From positions 1 through 6,290 of the forward strand of contig CADBME010000189.1 in the NCBI GenBank assembly GCA_902795715.1: a stretch of DNA of 6,290 nucleotides. Reading direction: 5' to 3'. Numbering within the stretch: the first letter of the stretch is position 1; each line of letters opens with the position of its first letter. Below, one piece after another: positions 5,480 through 6,290 of the stretch. The notes beneath the pieces are model-generated. The model worked only from the letters and a program-made list of their open reading frames with translations, had not been told where the DNA came from and ran no database searches. Both the position numbers and the translations under genes were made by a program. Source of the DNA: an uncultured Lachnospiraceae bacterium. GTDB taxonomy: Bacteria; Bacillota_A; Clostridia; Lachnospirales; Lachnospiraceae.

Positions 5480-5797
5480 TTAGATCAGACGGTTCTTTTT
5501 TTCCTTCTCCTCGGCAATGATCATTTTCATAGCGGTCTCCACCGCAGCTGTCTCACCAAAGAAAGCCAGGGTCGTAATATGGTTGGGGCAGCTCCCCATA
5601 ATCTCCACCGGGAGAACATTGCTGGTCTTTGCAACCCGGTCTGCATAGTAAAGAATACCGGCTACCGATGTCTGAAAAAGACCTACCGCATCATATCTGC
5701 GTTCTTTCAAATCTTCCTGGGACTCTTTGTTCATCTTGCGCATGAACATCTTCATTACATAACGTCCCGGATTGTAAATAATGTGCGCTTCTCTCAT
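5480..5797 (-). CDS. Stand-alone BMC-domain (microcompartment shell-like) protein with GSCPN pore motif
   Basis: A 105-residue protein. Residues about 36-98 fit one bacterial microcompartment (PF00936-type) domain in canonical order: strand Y-D-A-V-G-L-F-Q-T-S, helix V-A-G-I-L-Y-Y-A-D-R-V-A-K-T-S, strands N-V-L-P-V-E-I-M-G and I-T-T-L-A-F-F-G-E, then helix T-A-A-V-E-T-A-M-K-M-I. Such domains form hexamers tiling microcompartment shells. In place of the usual K-I-G-S-G pore turn it has G-S-C-P-N at 68-72, containing the only cysteine (Cys70), which recalls the Gly-x-Cys-Pro motif I remember for the Fe-S-binding shell protein GrpU. A basic N-terminal extension of about 35 residues and a charged tail (E-E-K-E-K-K-N-R) flank the domain. 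The ATG at 5797 has AGGT about 7 bases upstream. No microcompartment enzyme or other shell gene is visible nearby, so its role is unknown; it may be an orphan or a non-shell homologue. Confidence 0.8.
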   Translation of the reverse strand: MREAHIIYNPGRYVMKMFMRKMNKESQEDLKERRYDAVGLFQTSVAGILYYADRVAKTSNVLPVEIMGSCPNHITTLAFFGETAAVETAMKMIIAEEKEKKNRLI

Positions 5798-5870
5798 AAT
5801 AAATACCTACCTCGATCCATGGTACTGTAATTGTTTAAGTGAAAACATTTTTACATAATCAACTGCATTC

Positions 5871-5899
5871 ATCATATCATAATCAAAGCTTATAAACAA
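5871..5899 (-). promoter_or_regulatory. Promoter of the BMC-domain gene
   Basis: On the minus strand TTGTTT (5899-5894) and TATGAT (5876-5871) are separated by 17 bases in AT-rich DNA. Transcription would start near 5864, giving a leader of about 66 bases. Because the upstream tRNA cluster ends in a strong terminator, this gene most likely depends on this promoter. Confidence 0.55.
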
Positions 5900-5944
5900 T
5901 GCCTTTTCTTGAATAGGGCATGAAATTTTATCAGGCAAAAGGAC

Positions 5945-5976
5945 AACAAAAAAGAGCCACGCTATGTGACTCTTTT
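5945..5976 (-). terminator. Intrinsic terminator of the tRNA cluster
   Basis: On the minus strand AAAAGAGTCAC (5976-5966) pairs over 11 bp, with one T-G wobble, with GTGGCTCTTTT (5960-5950) around a five-base loop. It continues into further T residues and TTGTTG. The stem begins two bases after the mature 3' end of tRNA-Gln, so termination and 3' trimming are tightly coupled. Confidence 0.88.
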
Positions 5977-5977
5977 A

Positions 5978-6049
5978 CAGCGCTACCAGGATTCGAACCT
6001 GGAAATGCCGGAATCAGAATCCGGTGCCTTACCATTTGGCGATAGCGCT
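5978..6049 (-). tRNA. tRNA-Gln (anticodon CTG)
   Basis: A full 72-base cloverleaf read leftward. The acceptor AGCGCTA pairs with TAGCGCT over 7 bp and the discriminator is G. The D arm begins GCC and closes with GGC. The anticodon stem CCGGA/TCCGG carries the loop TTCTGAT, giving anticodon CTG for codon CAG. The T arm CCAGG/CCTGG has loop TTCGAAT. The body is nearly the same as known bacterial tRNA-Gln(CTG). CCA is not encoded; the next bases are TAA. The first pair is A1-U72 instead of the usual U1-A72. Confidence 0.95.
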
Positions 6050-6054
6050 AAAGC

Positions 6055-6111
6055 TTCGGACGCATGACACATGGCAGGATAAACCATATCACATGTCAAC
6101 TTGAATCCGAA
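6055..6111 (-). promoter_or_regulatory. Structured spacer between tRNA-Arg and tRNA-Gln with a -35-like TTGACA
   Basis: The 64-base spacer is bounded by TTCGGA (6111-6106) and TCCGAA (6060-6055), which can pair. Inside, TGACA (6098-6094) can pair with TGTCA (6069-6065), so the spacer may fold into one hairpin separating the two tRNAs in the precursor. The same segment contains a perfect TTGACA (6099-6094), with TGCCAT 17 bases on (6076-6071), a poor -10. An internal promoter is thus possible but weakly supported. Confidence 0.35.
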
Positions 6112-6113
6112 AA

Positions 6114-6187
6114 CGTGGGCAAGAGGATTCGAACCCCCGACCTTTTGGTCCGTAGCCAAACGCTCTATCCAGCTGAGCTATGCCCAC
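6114..6187 (-). tRNA. tRNA-Arg (anticodon ACG)
   Basis: A full 74-base cloverleaf read leftward. The acceptor GTGGGCA pairs with TGCCCAC and the discriminator is G. The D arm is GCTC/GAGC. The anticodon stem TTTGG/CCAAA carries the loop CTACGGA, giving anticodon ACG, whose first base is normally deaminated to inosine to read CGU, CGC and CGA. The T stem GGGGG/CCTCT contains two G-T wobbles around the loop TTCGAAT. CCA is not encoded. It lies 19 bases after tRNA-Leu in the same transcript. Confidence 0.95.
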
Positions 6188-6206
6188 ACATATAATATTA
6201 AATAGA

Positions 6207-6290
6207 TGCCGGTGATCGGAATCGAACCGATACGGGAGATTAGTCCCGCAGGATTTTAAGTCCTGTGCGTCTGCCAGTTCCGCCACACCG
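6207..6290 (-). tRNA. tRNA-Leu (anticodon TAA), 5' end cut by window edge
   Basis: This type II tRNA is read leftward with its first two bases beyond the right edge. The visible acceptor is CGGTG on the 5' side and CACCGGC on the 3' side, with discriminator A. The anticodon stem CAGGA/TCCTG carries the loop CTTAAAA, giving anticodon TAA for codon UUA. A long variable arm, CGGGA...TCCCG, identifies the leucine class. The T loop is TTCGATT. CCA is not encoded. It is the first visible member of the leftward cluster, whose promoter lies outside the window. Confidence 0.95.

Noticed and set aside
5480..5797. A complete microcompartment operon
   Set aside because: Only one BMC-domain gene is present; the neighbours are a tRNA cluster and a fatty-acid thioesterase operon, with no enzymes, pentameric vertex proteins or other shell genes in the window.
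6089..6286. A 65-residue leftward open frame over the tRNA cluster
   Set aside because: It is a translation of tRNA-Leu and tRNA-Arg (the G-I-A-Q-L-D-R-A-F-G type peptide is a well-known spurious product of tRNA genes) and has no ribosome binding site.
5978..6290. An integrated element or attachment site at the tRNA cluster
   Set aside because: No integrase gene, no direct repeat of a tRNA 3' end and no transposase or terminal inverted repeats are visible in the window.
1..6290. CRISPR array
   Set aside because: No regularly spaced direct repeats of 20 or more bases were seen on either strand.

Overview
The window looks like a piece of a Firmicutes (Clostridia, probably Lachnospiraceae-type) chromosome. 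The reasons are the strong AGGAGG-type ribosome binding sites, sigma-A-like promoters with 17-18 base spacers, tRNA genes without an encoded CCA, and the families present: a CvfB-type S1 protein, a bacterial acyl-ACP thioesterase, a CPBP membrane protease and a small BMC-domain protein. This placement is an inference from style and gene content, not from a database match.

Layout from left to right. Bases 1-139 hold the first 46 codons of a leftward membrane-anchored protein of unknown function. Bases 243-1184 hold a leftward sugar-phosphate-type nucleotidyltransferase. A 368-base divergent region (1185-1552) carries its promoter, a GC-rich dyad cluster, and the promoter and leader of a rightward AraC-family regulator (1553-2386). 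A long hairpin at 2390-2429 with T-runs on both strands ends the regulator and also the converging leftward operon.

That operon, read right to left, is acyl-ACP thioesterase (4567-5268), CvfB-like RNA-binding protein (3652-4509) and CPBP intramembrane protease (2454-3626). Its spacings are short (57 and 25 bases). The 211 bases in front of the thioesterase hold a 15-bp inverted repeat and a second hairpin. Upstream lies a separate leftward gene for a 105-residue BMC-domain (microcompartment shell) protein (5480-5797) with its own promoter. At the right edge is a leftward tRNA cluster Leu(TAA)-Arg(ACG)-Gln(CTG), ended by a clear terminator.

Most of the window is ordinary housekeeping and accessory chromosome. 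The item most worth a second look is the BMC-domain protein. It stands alone with no enzyme or other shell gene nearby, and its only cysteine sits in a Gly-Ser-Cys-Pro-Asn motif where the hexamer pore should be, reminiscent of the Fe-S-binding shell protein GrpU. Secondary points are the structured thioesterase leader, the A1-U72 first pair of the tRNA-Gln, and several start codons where ribosome binding sites favour a start different from the longest frame.
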